5,515 nt of DNA from Anaerolineaceae bacterium (lineage in GTDB: Bacteria > Chloroflexota > Anaerolineae > Anaerolineales > Anaerolineaceae), in the NCBI GenBank assembly GCA_021107195.1, contig JAIOTF010000265.1, positions 1-5,515 on the forward strand, given 5' to 3'. A program made the position numbers and the translations under genes. Positions within the stretch are counted from its first letter, which is position 1. Each line of letters opens with the position of its first letter. Positions 4,889-5,515 of this stretch are shown here, piece by piece. The notes under the pieces are model-generated. The model searched no databases. It had not been told where the DNA came from and worked only from the letters and a program-made list of their open reading frames with translations.

Positions 4889-5515
4889 ATGAACGTAACG
4901 AATAAAAACCTGTTGTTAGTTTCGACGGCGGCGCTGCTGATTGTGACGCCGGCGCTGTTCTTGCTGGGCTTTCTGCGCGCAGGATTACCAGCTGCAATGG
5001 CTTGTTATGGCCTCACCCTTGCCAGCCTCGCGGTTGTATTACGCACAGACAATACCAGGTCAAGAAAACTCGGCCTGGAGGCGCTGATATATCTCCCCGT
5101 TATCCACCTGCGTGTGACACCCAATGTAGTGCTGGCGGAGGCAATCGCCGCCGGTGGATATGAGTATTTCTTGAATGAAATGCTCTACACTTTTATTTAT
5201 CTGATAGCCGCTGCTTTGCTCATCTTGATTTTTTCATCCGCGGTCTATGCCAAAGAGAAGGGACTGGATACAGGCAAATTGAAATCCAATCTCTTTTCCA
5301 TTCTCTCAATCGCCCTTTACGTCAGGCTCTATTGGTTAATAATGATCGAACCCGCGCATCTACCAGAGTTCTCAGCGCGCTTGCCACACCTCAAAGTAGA
5401 ATACGTTGTACTGGGTGGAATTCCACTCTTTGCGGCTATTTTGATCCTTACACTGCGCAAGAATCTCTTGGGGTACATACTTGGAGCCGTCGCTGGCTTC
5501 CCCCACATGGTGCTC
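4889..5515 (+). CDS. Polytopic membrane protein, probable ArsR target (3' end outside the window)
   Basis: An open frame of 209 codons from ATG 4889, still open at the window edge. AAAAGGAG at 4874-4881 with a 7-base spacer supports the start. Hydrophobic segments lie near residues 8-29, 33-51, 100-118, 135-153, 171-188 and 192-209. A polar stretch (52-65) contains RTDNTRSRK, and the region 66-92 is moderately hydrophobic. No metal-binding cysteine cluster or transporter signature is visible, and I do not recognise the family. The first codons are rich in GCG and CTG (residues 14-30). ArsR-family regulators often control transporters or thiol and metal detoxification proteins, so export or transport is possible, but nothing in the sequence shows it. 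A second copy of the arsR operator upstream makes co-regulation with arsR likely. Confidence 0.85.
   Translation, partial: MNVTNKNLLLVSTAALLIVTPALFLLGFLRAGLPAAMACYGLTLASLAVVLRTDNTRSRKLGLEALIYLPVIHLRVTPNVVLAEAIAAGGYEYFLNEMLYTFIYLIAAALLILIFSSAVYAKEKGLDTGKLKSNLFSILSIALYVRLYWLIMIEPAHLPEFSARLPHLKVEYVVLGGIPLFAAILILTLRKNLLGYILGAVAGFPHMVL

Overview
The window looks like an accessory stretch of a bacterial chromosome, probably an anaerobic Chloroflexota (Anaerolineae-like) genome. The basis is indirect: a ferredoxin-nitroreductase fusion next to a PadR regulator, DUF6064-type and DUF4405-type membrane proteins, and a GC-rich palindromic intergenic repeat. The sequence alone does not settle the taxonomy.

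Layout. From 4171 leftwards to the window edge everything lies on the minus strand: a PadR regulator (4171-3620), a ferredoxin-nitroreductase fusion (3569-2685), a 200-bp intergenic stretch with a broken gene start and a small inverted-repeat element, then three tightly packed membrane-protein genes (2484-1792 unknown, 1776-1102 DUF6064-like, 1098-571 cytochrome-b-like) and finally a membrane-protein gene (485 to beyond base 1) with an in-frame TAA at codon 50. To the right on the plus strand lie an ArsR regulator (4361-4696), a repeat element with two palindromes (4705-4801), and a polytopic membrane protein (4889 to beyond 5515) that runs off the window.

Regulation. padR and arsR are divergent. 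Each has a readable sigma70-type promoter, and the two TTGACA boxes are arms of a perfect 9-bp inverted repeat. A long AT-rich dyad covers the padR -10 box and is the likely PadR operator. A 23-bp sequence with an ATAAG-N6-CTTAT core just after the arsR -10 is repeated (19/23) just before the last gene, so ArsR probably controls both itself and that membrane protein. The minus-strand genes would be a redox unit: a cytoplasmic FMN/Fe-S oxidoreductase plus a membrane protein with two H-x13-H helices resembling the di-haem core of cytochrome b. The electron donors, acceptors and the PadR and ArsR ligands cannot be read from the sequence.

The most interesting points are the duplicated ArsR operator, the 39-bp duplicated gene start with one truncated copy and one stop-interrupted copy, the cytochrome-b-like histidine spacing, and the back-to-back regulators.
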